Assembly (NCBI GenBank): GCA_937961295.1
Contig: CALGOK010000217.1
Coordinates: 1 to 48,034 of the forward strand
DNA length: 48,034 nt
Source of the DNA: an uncultured Gemmatimonadota bacterium
Lineage (GTDB): Bacteria; Gemmatimonadota; Gemmatimonadetes; Gemmatimonadales; GWC2-71-9
Reading direction: 5' to 3'
In this document: in pieces, positions 41,244-48,034 of the stretch
Layout: the number at the start of each line of letters is the position of its first letter
Numbering within the stretch: position 1 is the first letter of the stretch
Position numbers and translations under genes: made by a program
Notes under the pieces: model-generated
The model's input: the letters and a program-made list of their open reading frames with translations, nothing else
Databases searched by the model: none
Told to the model about the DNA's origin: nothing

Positions 41244-43841
41244 CTATTCCGCCCGCAGCACCTCGAGCGGCGGGCGCTTGAGCACGTCGAGCGAGCTCCA
41301 GAGGCCGACCGCCGTGGTGAGCGCGGCGAGCGCGAGCGACAGCGCCAGCATCGGCAGCAGCGGCAGCGAGAACGACGCCTCGAACACCCACCGTGACAGC
41401 GCCCACCCGGCGGTGGCAGCGAGCGTGGTCGCGACCAGCGCCGCCGCGGTGCCGAGTGCGGCGTACTCGACGGCGAGGATGCGGATCACCTGGCCGCGGG
41501 TCGCGCCGAGGGTGCGGAGCAGCGTCCCTTCGCGGATCCGCTGCCAGCGCGACGTGGCGATCGCCCCCATGAGGACCACGGCCCCGGTGGCGAGCGAGAA
41601 GATGGCCATGAAGCGGATCGCGGCGACGACCTTGCCGATCACCGACTCGAGGGCGCGCTGCACCTCGCCGAGGTCGACGGTGGCGACGTTGGCGGCCCGC
41701 TCGGCGAGCGCGCGCTGGACGCGGCCGCGCGCCAGCGGATCGTCCACGCGCGCCAGGGTGACGAAGCTCTGCGGCGCGCGTTCGAGGGCACCGGGGGCGA
41801 AGATCACGAAGAAGTTCGGCTCGAACCGCGCCCAGTCCACTTCCCGGAACGATGTCACCACGGCATGGATCCGCGCCCCCTGGACGTTCCAGACCATCCG
41901 GTCGCCGAGCTGCAGCTGCAGTTCGGTGCCGACGTCGCGCTCCACCGAGATCGCCACCGGGTCGTCCGCGCTCCTGCCGCTGCCGCTCGGTGCCGACCCG
42001 AACCACTCCCCCTCGACCACCCGCTCGGCCGGACCGATGTCTCCCCGGTAGGTCGAGCGATACTCGCGGCGGTAGGCCCAGAGCGAGCCACCATCGTCGT
42101 CGCCCTCGGCGGAATCCGCGCGCGCCGGACCGCCACGACCGAAGATCACGCCCACGTCCTCGCCATTGACCTCGGCGATCCGCATCGGGACGATCGGGGT
42201 GAACGGCTGCACCGTCGCGCCCTCGGCGCGGAGCACCCGCTCGACCACCGCGCGCTGGTCAGTCTGGATGTCGAACATCACCAGGTTGGCGCGATCGACG
42301 GCCGCCTCGACGCGCAGGTCGCGCAGCAGGTTGGCCTGCGCGGTGAACAGCGTGGTGAGCAGGAAGGCACCGAAGCCGAGTGCGAGGACCACCGTCACCG
42401 TCTGGTTGCCGGGGCGATGCAGGTTGGCGAGCCCCTGGCGCACGAGGTAGGGGGCCCGCCGGGGCGCGTACCGGCGCGCGACGCGGATCAGGCCAAGCGA
42501 GGCGAGCCAGAGCACCACCAGCGCGACCCCGCCCGAGGCCGCAAACCATGCCCCTTCGACCAGGCTGCCGACCTGCACCGCGGCCAGCCCCACCACGCTG
42601 GCGGCCAGCGCGGCGACCGCCAGCAGCCGGCGCCACTCCCAGCGGGCCCTGGGCGGATCGGTGTTGCGCCGCAGCGTCGCGAGCGGCGAGATGGCCCGGA
42701 TGGCCAGCAGCGGCAGCACCGCGAAGACGCCCGCGGTCCAGAGGCCCAGCGCCACGCCGATCGCGATGGCCCGCGGCGAGAGGGCCACCTCCACGTCGAC
42801 CGGGAGGAAGTCGGCGAGCACCACCGGCAGGAACTGCTGCAGCACCAGGCCGGCCCCGGCGCCGAGCACCGAGCCGAGCAGGCCCATCGCCAGCGCCTGC
42901 AGCAGGTGCGCGACGATCACCTGACCGGAGGTGGCCCCGAGGCAGCGCAGCATCGCGATGCTGTCCATCCGCTGCCGGATCAGCACGTGCACGGCGCTTG
43001 CCGTGCCGAGGCCGCCAAGCAGCAGCGCGATCAGCGCCACCAGGCCGAGGTAGTTGCCGAGGCGGGTGAACGCGTCGGTGAGGTTGTCGCGATCGTCAGC
43101 GACGGTGCGGATGCGGACCCGCGCCGCGTCGAGCCGGTCGCGATTGGCCTCGGCGATTGCCTGGGCGTCAAGCGTGGTCGGCAGGCGCAGGAAGGTGGTG
43201 TGATCCACCCGCGCGCCGAAGCCGAGCAGGTTGGTGGCGGCGATGGAGCGATGGGCCACGAACACCCGCGCACCGAACGCCGACTGCAGCCCGGCCTCGC
43301 CGGGGACGTTGACCACCGAGCCGGCGATCGGGTACGACGCATCGCCCAGCACCAGGGTGTCGCCCACCTCGGCGCCAAGGGCAGTGAGCAGCGACGGGTC
43401 GACGATGATCGCGCCGCCCTGCAGCCGCTCCCAGATTCCCGCGGGCGCGGTGCGGACCTCGCCGTACCAGGGCCAACCCGGATCGACGCTGCGCACCTGG
43501 ACCAGGCGCGCGGTGTTGCTCGACGGGAGGTACACCATGCCGGCGAACGAGACCGAGTTCGCCACGGCGACCTCGTCACCGCCGATCCGGGTCAGCGAGT
43601 CGACCAGCGCGATGGCGACCGTGCTGGTGTCGAGCGGGGCGCGCGAGCGCAGCGACAGGTCGGCGCCGAGGAGCGCCTGCGCCTGCGCGGCCACCGAAGT
43701 GCGCAGGTTGTCGGTGAACGAGTTGATCGCCACCAGTGCGGCCACACCGGCCAGCACCGCGCCGGTGAGCAGCACCAGCCGGCGCCAGGAGGCGCGCATC
43801 TCGCGCCAGGCGAGCCGGGTGACGAATCCTGCCGAAGTCAC
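41244..43841 (-). CDS. ABC transporter permease, YbbP/FtsX family
   Basis: An 865-aa permease with two FtsX-type permease domains and a large extracytoplasmic part. The N-terminal segment is LLTGAVLAGVAALVAINSF, the first core GNYLGLVALIALLLGGLGTASAVHVLIRQRMDSIAMLRCLGATSGQV, and the last core ends IREGTLLRTLGATRGQVIRILAVEYAALG. The R-x-I/L-A-x-L-R-x-L-GAT pattern is typical of FtsX/LolC-like permeases. It is coded with ybbA-type ATPase (4-bp overlap) opposite tesA, the E. coli arrangement. It probably moves a lipid or hydrophobic molecule out of the inner membrane. Confidence 0.9.
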   Translation of the reverse strand: MTSAGFVTRLAWREMRASWRRLVLLTGAVLAGVAALVAINSFTDNLRTSVAAQAQALLGADLSLRSRAPLDTSTVAIALVDSLTRIGGDEVAVANSVSFAGMVYLPSSNTARLVQVRSVDPGWPWYGEVRTAPAGIWERLQGGAIIVDPSLLTALGAEVGDTLVLGDASYPIAGSVVNVPGEAGLQSAFGARVFVAHRSIAATNLLGFGARVDHTTFLRLPTTLDAQAIAEANRDRLDAARVRIRTVADDRDNLTDAFTRLGNYLGLVALIALLLGGLGTASAVHVLIRQRMDSIAMLRCLGATSGQVIVAHLLQALAMGLLGSVLGAGAGLVLQQFLPVVLADFLPVDVEVALSPRAIAIGVALGLWTAGVFAVLPLLAIRAISPLATLRRNTDPPRARWEWRRLLAVAALAASVVGLAAVQVGSLVEGAWFAASGGVALVVLWLASLGLIRVARRYAPRRAPYLVRQGLANLHRPGNQTVTVVLALGFGAFLLTTLFTAQANLLRDLRVEAAVDRANLVMFDIQTDQRAVVERVLRAEGATVQPFTPIVPMRIAEVNGEDVGVIFGRGGPARADSAEGDDDGGSLWAYRREYRSTYRGDIGPAERVVEGEWFGSAPSGSGRSADDPVAISVERDVGTELQLQLGDRMVWNVQGARIHAVVTSFREVDWARFEPNFFVIFAPGALERAPQSFVTLARVDDPLARGRVQRALAERAANVATVDLGEVQRALESVIGKVVAAIRFMAIFSLATGAVVLMGAIATSRWQRIREGTLLRTLGATRGQVIRILAVEYAALGTAAALVATTLAATAGWALSRWVFEASFSLPLLPMLALSLALAALTTAVGLWSSLDVLKRPPLEVLRAE

Positions 43842-44551
43842 CGCGCGGTGTCCGCCACGACGGCACCGTCGGCAAGCCGGATGGTGCGCCGAGCGCGTGC
43901 CGCGAGCTCGAGGTCGTGCGTCACCAGCACCAGCGTGGTGCCGTATTCGGCGTTGAGGGCGATCATCGTGTCGATCACCGTCGCACCGTTGGCACCGTCG
44001 AGGTTGCCGGTCGGCTCGTCGGCGAACAGGATCGCCGGGCGGGTGCTGAACGCTCGCGCCACCGCGACGCGCTGCTGCTCCCCGCCGGAGAGCTGGCTCG
44101 GATAGTGGTGTCCGCGCGCGCCCAGGCCGACGCGCTCGAGCAGGTCATCGGCGGTGGCGGCGGCGCCGTCGGCCCCCGCCAGCTCGAGGGGCACCTGCAC
44201 GTTCTCGCGGGCAGTGAGTGTGGGCACCAGCTGGAACGACTGGAACACGAAGCCCACCCGGCCGCGCCGCAGCACGGCGCGCTGGTCCTCGTCGAGCGTC
44301 CCCAGGTCGATGCCGTCGAGCAGCACGCGACCACGCGTTGGCTGGTCCAGGCCGGCGAGCAGGCCGAGCAGCGTGGTCTTGCCGCTTCCGGAGGGGCCGA
44401 CAATCGAGAGGAAGCCGCCGGCCTCGAGCGCGAACGTGATATCCTTGAGCACCGCGAGGCGTCGTCCCCCCGAGGAGTACTCGTGGGTGATCCCGACGGC
44501 CTCGAGAATCGCGCGATGGGGAGAAGTGGCAGATGACAATGGCGTGGTCAC
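43838..44551 (-). CDS. ABC transporter ATP-binding protein, YbbA/LolD type
   Basis: A 237-aa ATPase. Walker A GPSGSGKTTLL, Q-loop FVFQSFQLVPTLTARENV, signature LSGGEQQR, Walker B AILFADEPTGNLD and H-loop VTHDLELA are intact. The FQSFQL and EPTGNLD details are of the MacB/LolD/FtsE group. It pairs with the YbbP-type permease. The start is GTG 44551, overlapping the divergent tesA start by 19 bp; TTG 44539 is the alternative. Confidence 0.93.
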   Translation of the reverse strand: MTTPLSSATSPHRAILEAVGITHEYSSGGRRLAVLKDITFALEAGGFLSIVGPSGSGKTTLLGLLAGLDQPTRGRVLLDGIDLGTLDEDQRAVLRRGRVGFVFQSFQLVPTLTARENVQVPLELAGADGAAATADDLLERVGLGARGHHYPSQLSGGEQQRVAVARAFSTRPAILFADEPTGNLDGANGATVIDTMIALNAEYGTTLVLVTHDLELAARARRTIRLADGAVVADTAR

Positions 44552-45237
44552 GAGTCAGGATGGCCTTGCTGGTGCTGGTGACGGGCGGCACCGCGTGTGG
44601 CGGCACCGCCGACCGGAGTCAGGCCTCCGGGGCGCAAGCCGGGAACGATAACGGCACCCGGGCCACGGCGACGGTGCTGCTCATCGGCACGTCGCTGACC
44701 GCCGGGTACGGCCTTGACCCGGAGCAGGCCTGGCCAGCGATGATCCAGGCCAGGGTCGACTCCGCGGGGCTGCCGTTCGCGGTGGTCAACGCCGGAGTGA
44801 GCGGTGAAACGTCGGCCGGTGCGCTCAGGCGACTCGACTGGCTGCTCGAGCAGGAGGTGCCGCGGGTAGTGCTGGTGGAGACCGGGGCGAACGACGGCCT
44901 GCGCGGCCAGAGCATCGACTCGCTCGAGGCCAACCTCGACGCGATCCTCGGGCGGCTCGGGTCGCTGCAGCCGCGGCCGGTGCTGATCGTCGCGGGGATG
45001 GAGGCGCTGCCCAACCTCGGGGCGCGCTACACCAACGCGTTCCGCTCGCTCTACCCCCGCCTGGCTCGTGCGCATGACGCGGTGTTCCTCCCCTTCCTGC
45101 TCGACGGCGTGGCCGGGATCGCGCGCTTCAACCAGGCCGACGGGATCCACCCCAACGCCGCGGGCTCCGAGCGGATCGCCGAGAACGTGTGGCGGGTGCT
45201 GGGGCCGGTGCTGGATTCAGTGGCCGGGGGTCAGTGA
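44533..45237 (+). CDS. tesA: Arylesterase/lysophospholipase L1-like SGNH hydrolase (TesA type)
   Basis: A 234-aa periplasmic SGNH hydrolase. Block I reads LLIGTSLTAGYGL, where Thr replaces the usual Asp of GDSL but the nucleophile Ser remains. Block II is NAGVSGETSAGALRRL (Gly), block III VETGANDGLRG (Asn) and block V DGIHPNAAGSERIA (Asp, His). The N-terminal signal ends in a possible but imperfect lipobox (GGTAC). ATG 44533 has GGGGAGAAG upstream; ATG 44560 is another option. It is divergent from the YbbA/YbbP pair, as in E. coli. Confidence 0.9.
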   Translation: MTMAWSRVRMALLVLVTGGTACGGTADRSQASGAQAGNDNGTRATATVLLIGTSLTAGYGLDPEQAWPAMIQARVDSAGLPFAVVNAGVSGETSAGALRRLDWLLEQEVPRVVLVETGANDGLRGQSIDSLEANLDAILGRLGSLQPRPVLIVAGMEALPNLGARYTNAFRSLYPRLARAHDAVFLPFLLDGVAGIARFNQADGIHPNAAGSERIAENVWRVLGPVLDSVAGGQ

Positions 45238-45303
45238 TGCAGGCGCGCCGCTCGCGGCGCGCCTGTTATCCCGGCATCGCGCACCGCGAGCGGTGCGCCT
45301 GCT
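45238..45303. repeat. Paired inverted hairpin element, copy 2
   Basis: Between the convergent tesA and MacB-like genes. First hairpin: GCAGGCGCGCCGC pairing with GCGGCGCGCCTG (12-bp perfect arms). Second half 45273-45302 is identical over 30 bp to 13795-13824. The whole element fills the gap and touches the stop codon of the permease gene. Confidence 0.8.
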
Positions 45304-46519
45304 ATTCCGTCCGAATCGCATCAATCGGCGCCAGCCGCGACGCCTTGAGCGCGGGGTAGAGCCCGAACACCAGCCCGATGACCACCGCCGACGAGGCCGC
45401 GACGGCGATCGGCAGCAGCGTGAACGCCGCGTGGACCGGGGCGTCGGTCTGGGCGCGCATCAGCGCCGAGACACCGAACGCTCCCGCCATCCCCACCGCG
45501 AGGCCGAGCAGCGAGCCGGCGCCGGTGATCACCACCGACTCGGCGAGGAACTGGGCCACGATGTCGCGGCGCTGCGCGCCGGTGGCGCGGCGAATCCCGA
45601 TCTCGCGGGTGCGCTCGACCACCCCGGCCAGCAGCACGTTCATGATGCCGGTCCCGCCCACCAGCAACGAGATCCCGGTGATCGCTCCCATGCACAGCTT
45701 GGCGATCAGCATTCCCTTGCGCATCTCGCCCAGCAGGTCGCCCCGGCTGCCGATCGTGAGCCCATCGCCGCCGCGCCGGGCGGCCCACGCCTCGGCCCGC
45801 GCGACGATCGCCGGCATCGCCTCGACGGTGTCGGCGCGGCCGATGATCCCCGGGAGCTGCTGCAACTGCTGGGGCACCGCCGCCTCGAAACTGCCAAACG
45901 GCACCTGCACCGCGAGGCGCTTTCGCTCGCCGCCGCGCCGCCCCCCCACGCCCACCACCGTATGGGGCAGCCCGTTGAGCTCCACCACCGCCCCGACCGC
46001 TGAGCCATCGGGCGCAATGAGGTCGGCGAGGTCGGGGGACACCACCACAATCGCGTCGGTTCCCGTGGCTTCGGCCGGACCGAGGTTTCGGCCCGCCACC
46101 ATCAGGGAATCGGGGATGGCCGGCGGGCCACCCAGTTGCGCACTGACCACGGCTCCACGGGGTTCCGCACCCCCGGGCACGGTCACCATGGTCCCGCCAC
46201 CGCGGCCGAGGGTCAGGGCAACTCCCGATCCGAGCTCGCGAGCGAGCGCCTCCAGGTCGGCCGGGCCGAGAAGCACCGTGTCGGGGCGGGGAAGCCAGAT
46301 GCCATCAAGGTGGCGGCCCGAGCTGGCTGAGACCGTGAACTGCTGCAGGTCGGTGTGGGTGGCGATCTGTTCGCGCGCGTAGCGCTCCACCCCATCGCCC
46401 ACCGCCAGGACGGCGACCAGCGCCGCCGTGCCGATGATCACGCCGAGGGTGGAGAGGAAGGTGCGCAGCGGATTGGCGGCCAGGGTGGTGAGGCCGACCG
46501 AGAGGGCGTTGTTGACCAT
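45302..46519 (-). CDS. MacB-like ABC transporter permease
   Basis: A 405-aa permease: an N-terminal membrane segment (NPLRTFLSTLGVIIGTAALVAVLAVGDGV), a periplasmic MacB_PCD domain of about 220 residues, and three C-terminal segments with GISLLVGGTGIMNVLLAGVVERTREIGIRRATGAQRRDI, the hallmark of MacB permeases, and GLYPALKASRLAPIDAIRTE at the end. There is no adjacent ATPase or membrane-fusion gene, so partners are elsewhere or the YbbA-type ATPase is shared. ATG 46519 follows AGGGG. Confidence 0.92.
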   Translation of the reverse strand: MVNNALSVGLTTLAANPLRTFLSTLGVIIGTAALVAVLAVGDGVERYAREQIATHTDLQQFTVSASSGRHLDGIWLPRPDTVLLGPADLEALARELGSGVALTLGRGGGTMVTVPGGAEPRGAVVSAQLGGPPAIPDSLMVAGRNLGPAEATGTDAIVVVSPDLADLIAPDGSAVGAVVELNGLPHTVVGVGGRRGGERKRLAVQVPFGSFEAAVPQQLQQLPGIIGRADTVEAMPAIVARAEAWAARRGGDGLTIGSRGDLLGEMRKGMLIAKLCMGAITGISLLVGGTGIMNVLLAGVVERTREIGIRRATGAQRRDIVAQFLAESVVITGAGSLLGLAVGMAGAFGVSALMRAQTDAPVHAAFTLLPIAVAASSAVVIGLVFGLYPALKASRLAPIDAIRTE

Positions 46520-46579
46520 GGGCCCCTAGGACGGAGCGGCCGAGGTCGCGGTTTCAGGACGAAACACCGAGCTGCCGAC

Positions 46580-46609
46580 TTGGCGGTGGGGCCCGGTTCC
46601 GGGTAGCCT
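46580..46609 (+). promoter_or_regulatory. Putative promoter of the AI-2E family gene
   Basis: TTGGCG (46580-46585) and TAGCCT (46604-46609) with an 18-bp spacer. The -10 box ends 8 nt before ATG 46618, which has no clear ribosome site, so the transcript is probably leaderless or nearly so. Confidence 0.4.
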
Positions 46610-46617
46610 TTCGCCCC

Positions 46618-47634
46618 ATGTCCTTCTTCGACAGCAAGCACCAGCGCGCAGCCTGGATGGTGGCCCTCCTCGGCCTGCTCATCGCCATCGCGCTCGCCCC
46701 GTATGCCTCCGGCATCCTCGGCGCGCCGGTCCTCTACATCATCCTGGCACCGCTGCACACGTGGATGGTGCCCAAGGTGCGCTCGCGCACCCTGGCCTCG
46801 TCGCTGATGATCGTGGTCGGGCTGGTGGGGATCGTGCTGCCGTTCTCGTGGATGGTGTCGCTGCTCGTGGGACAGGCGCAGGGCGCGGCCAACGCGATCG
46901 TGAACTCGCCAATCCTCGACCGGCTCGACACGCTCACGATCGGGCCCTACGCGATCGGCCAGGAGATCCGCGAGCTGGGGTCCCGGCTGGTCGGGCTCAT
47001 GGGTGGCGGGGCGATTTCGCTGCTCGGTCGGGTGACGCGGATCGTGCTCAACCTGGTCTTCGCGTTCACGGGGCTGTTCTTCATCCTGCAGGATCCCGAG
47101 GCGACGTGGCGCGCGGTGCGCCCGTTCATCCCGTTCTCCGACGACAACGTGCGCGTCCTGCGCGAGCGGTTCGCCGCGGTGACCAAGTCGACCGTGCTGG
47201 GCACCGGGCTCTCGGCGGTGGCGCAGGGCGTGCTGCTGGCGATCGCCTTCTCGGTGCTGGGCCTCGGCAACGCGGTGTTCTGGGGCGCGGTGACGGTGGT
47301 GTTCTCGATCCTGCCGGTGCTGGGCAGCGGCCTGATCTGGCTGCCGGGCGCGATCGTGCTGTTCACCAACGACCGGATCGGCGCCGCGGTGGCGCTGCTG
47401 GTGATCGGCGCCGTGATCATTGCCAACGTCGACAACGTGATCCGGCCCTGGGTGTCGAACCGCTACGCCCAGATTCACCCGATGATCACGCTCGTGGGCG
47501 CGATCGCGGGTGTGTCGTACCTCGGCATCCTCGGCCTGCTGATCGGACCGCTGGCGCTGTCGTACTTCTTCGAGCTGGTGCGGATGTACCGGAGGGAGTA
47601 CCTCGCCGCGGGTGTGGAGACCGCGGAAGGCTGA
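46618..47634 (+). CDS. AI-2E family transporter (PerM/YhhT type)
   Basis: A 338-aa membrane protein with about seven or eight segments. It has the AI-2E/PerM pattern: LIAIALAPYASGILGAPVLYIILAPLH at the start, the LVFAFTGLFFILQDPE block, a central soluble helix region, AVAQGVLLAIAFSVLGLGNAVFWGAVTVVFSILPVLGSGLIWLP, and DNVIRPWVSNRYAQIHPMITLVGAIAG...LGLLIGPL near the end. Members include proton-driven exporters; few actually handle AI-2. The gene is monocistronic, with a leaderless-type start. Confidence 0.92.
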   Translation: MSFFDSKHQRAAWMVALLGLLIAIALAPYASGILGAPVLYIILAPLHTWMVPKVRSRTLASSLMIVVGLVGIVLPFSWMVSLLVGQAQGAANAIVNSPILDRLDTLTIGPYAIGQEIRELGSRLVGLMGGGAISLLGRVTRIVLNLVFAFTGLFFILQDPEATWRAVRPFIPFSDDNVRVLRERFAAVTKSTVLGTGLSAVAQGVLLAIAFSVLGLGNAVFWGAVTVVFSILPVLGSGLIWLPGAIVLFTNDRIGAAVALLVIGAVIIANVDNVIRPWVSNRYAQIHPMITLVGAIAGVSYLGILGLLIGPLALSYFFELVRMYRREYLAAGVETAEG

Positions 47635-47639
47635 GGGCG

Positions 47640-47703
47640 ACATCGCGAGGGGCGAGGGGTGGTTGCCTTCCGCCTTTCGCCCCTCGCCCTTCGCACTGTC
47701 GCC
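47640..47703. repeat. Heptamer-built palindromic element
   Basis: Starts GCGACATC, then GCGAGGG, GCGAGGG, and ends with the mirrored GCCCCTCGCCCTTCGCACTGTCGC. It lies between the convergent AI-2E and OmpA-family genes and belongs to the family at 3591-3662 and 32272-32343. The two arms are less perfect than at 32272. Confidence 0.65.
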
Positions 47704-47762
47704 GCCGGACACGATGAAGCCCCCGCTCGCTTGCGCGAACGGGGGCTTCATCGTGTCCGGCG
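47703..47762 (-). terminator. Large hairpin, probable terminator of the OmpA-family gene
   Basis: Perfect 23-bp arms (47703-47725 and 47740-47762) with a 14-nt loop that itself can form TCGC-TTGC-GCGA. The GC-rich core GAAGCCCCCG/CGGGGGCTTC is typical of intrinsic terminators. It begins 4 bp after the OmpA-family stop and also faces the AI-2E gene, so it may act in both directions. Confidence 0.75.
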
Positions 47763-47765
47763 AGA

Positions 47766-48034
47766 TCAGTTGTTCTGCTTGATCTCGGCCCGGCGGTTCT
47801 GGGCGCGACCAGCCGACGAGTTGTTGTCGGCGATCGGCTCTTCCTCGCCACGCCACTTGATCGTGATCCGATCCGCGGCGACGCCCTGGTCGATCAGGTA
47901 GCGGCGGGTCGACTCGGCGCGAGCCTGCGACAGCCGCATGTTGTAGGCGTTGGTGCCGATCCAGTCGGTGTGCCCGACGATGTCGACGTTGACGCCCGGG
48001 TTGGCCTTGAGCTCGTTGGCCACCGCGTTGAGGG
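47766..48034 (-). CDS. OmpA family C-terminal domain protein (N-terminus outside window)
   Basis: The last 89 residues of an OmpA-like peptidoglycan-binding domain: NPGVNVDIVGHTDWIGTNAYNMRLSQARAESTRRYLIDQGV with the Asp and Arg that bind diaminopimelate, then NRRAEIKQ at the end. The frame stays open through the last base of the window (position 48034), so the gene continues beyond. It could be Pal, an OmpA porin or a similar lipoprotein; the missing N-terminus would decide. A very strong hairpin follows its stop. Confidence 0.9.
   Translation of the reverse strand, partial: LNAVANELKANPGVNVDIVGHTDWIGTNAYNMRLSQARAESTRRYLIDQGVAADRITIKWRGEEEPIADNNSSAGRAQNRRAEIKQNN

Noticed and set aside
45302..46519. 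Complete MacAB-TolC efflux operon
   Set aside because: Only the permease half is present; there is no MacA-like gene and no fused ATPase domain.

Overview
The window is about 48 kb of very GC-rich, densely packed bacterial DNA with no rRNA, tRNA, CRISPR array, transposase or phage gene that I can see. The gene set points to an aerobic, didermal soil- or freshwater-type bacterium, most plausibly a member of Gemmatimonadota. The grounds are a Ser/Thr kinase fused to a TolB/FlgO-like domain and TPRs, many secreted or lipoprotein hydrolases, DinB-fold proteins, a PEP-CTERM protein, an Omp85-type barrel and a caa3-type oxidase. The phylum is inferred from gene style, not from a marker gene. Both window ends cut genes: the kinase (5' end missing) and an OmpA-family protein (N-terminus missing).

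Layout. (1) 1-4.0 kb: the kinase, converging on an operon of a stand-alone Cys-rich Zn-ribbon protein and an SPL/Rv2578c-type radical SAM protein; this operon has a promoter overlapped by a palindrome. (2) 4.0-13.8 kb: DUF6265, then a long plus-strand run of envelope and secreted genes (NAGPA-like phosphodiester glycosidase, SnoaL-like lipoprotein, GNAT, amidohydrolase, M28 peptidase, PQQ-type sugar dehydrogenase, PlsC-like acyltransferase, MFS). (3) 13.8-17.8 kb: an outer-membrane barrel protein, a secreted FAS1 protein and a divergent CarH-type B12 photoreceptor regulator, with a symmetrical operator/promoter region between the last two. (4) 17.9-22.8 kb: a plus-strand run of LpqC-like esterase, O-methyltransferase, GNAT, unknown, DinB and M1 peptidase. 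(5) 22.8-28.9 kb: SGNH lipoprotein; DUF4286/D-aminoacylase/barrel/DUF2007/Fpg-Nei run; GH29 fucosidase. (6) 29.0-34.5 kb: DinB, TIM-barrel isomerase, beta-carbonic anhydrase, a macro domain with altered active site, FKBP; then GreA with a GroES-like gene, a small lipoprotein and a VanX-like dipeptidase. (7) 34.5-38.7 kb: a complete cytochrome c oxidase operon (II+cyt c, I, III, IV) with a good promoter and a CRP-type palindrome. (8) 38.8-48.0 kb: PEP-CTERM protein, DUF423, plant-type FabI, the conserved YbbA-YbbP/TesA divergent set, a MacB-like permease, an AI-2E family permease and the OmpA fragment.

A second layer is repeats. Heptanucleotide tandem repeats (GCGANNN, GACGATA, GTGACGG types) recur at gene borders, often as paired inverted arms between convergent genes. 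One copy sits in frame inside the radical SAM gene and one in the fabI leader. A different paired-hairpin element occurs twice between convergent genes with an identical 30-bp half. The most interesting items are the CarH-type switch region, the in-frame palindromic repeat, the free-standing NrdJ-tail-like protein with its operator, the macro domain without its catalytic Asn/Asp, and the CRP-type site in the oxidase promoter.
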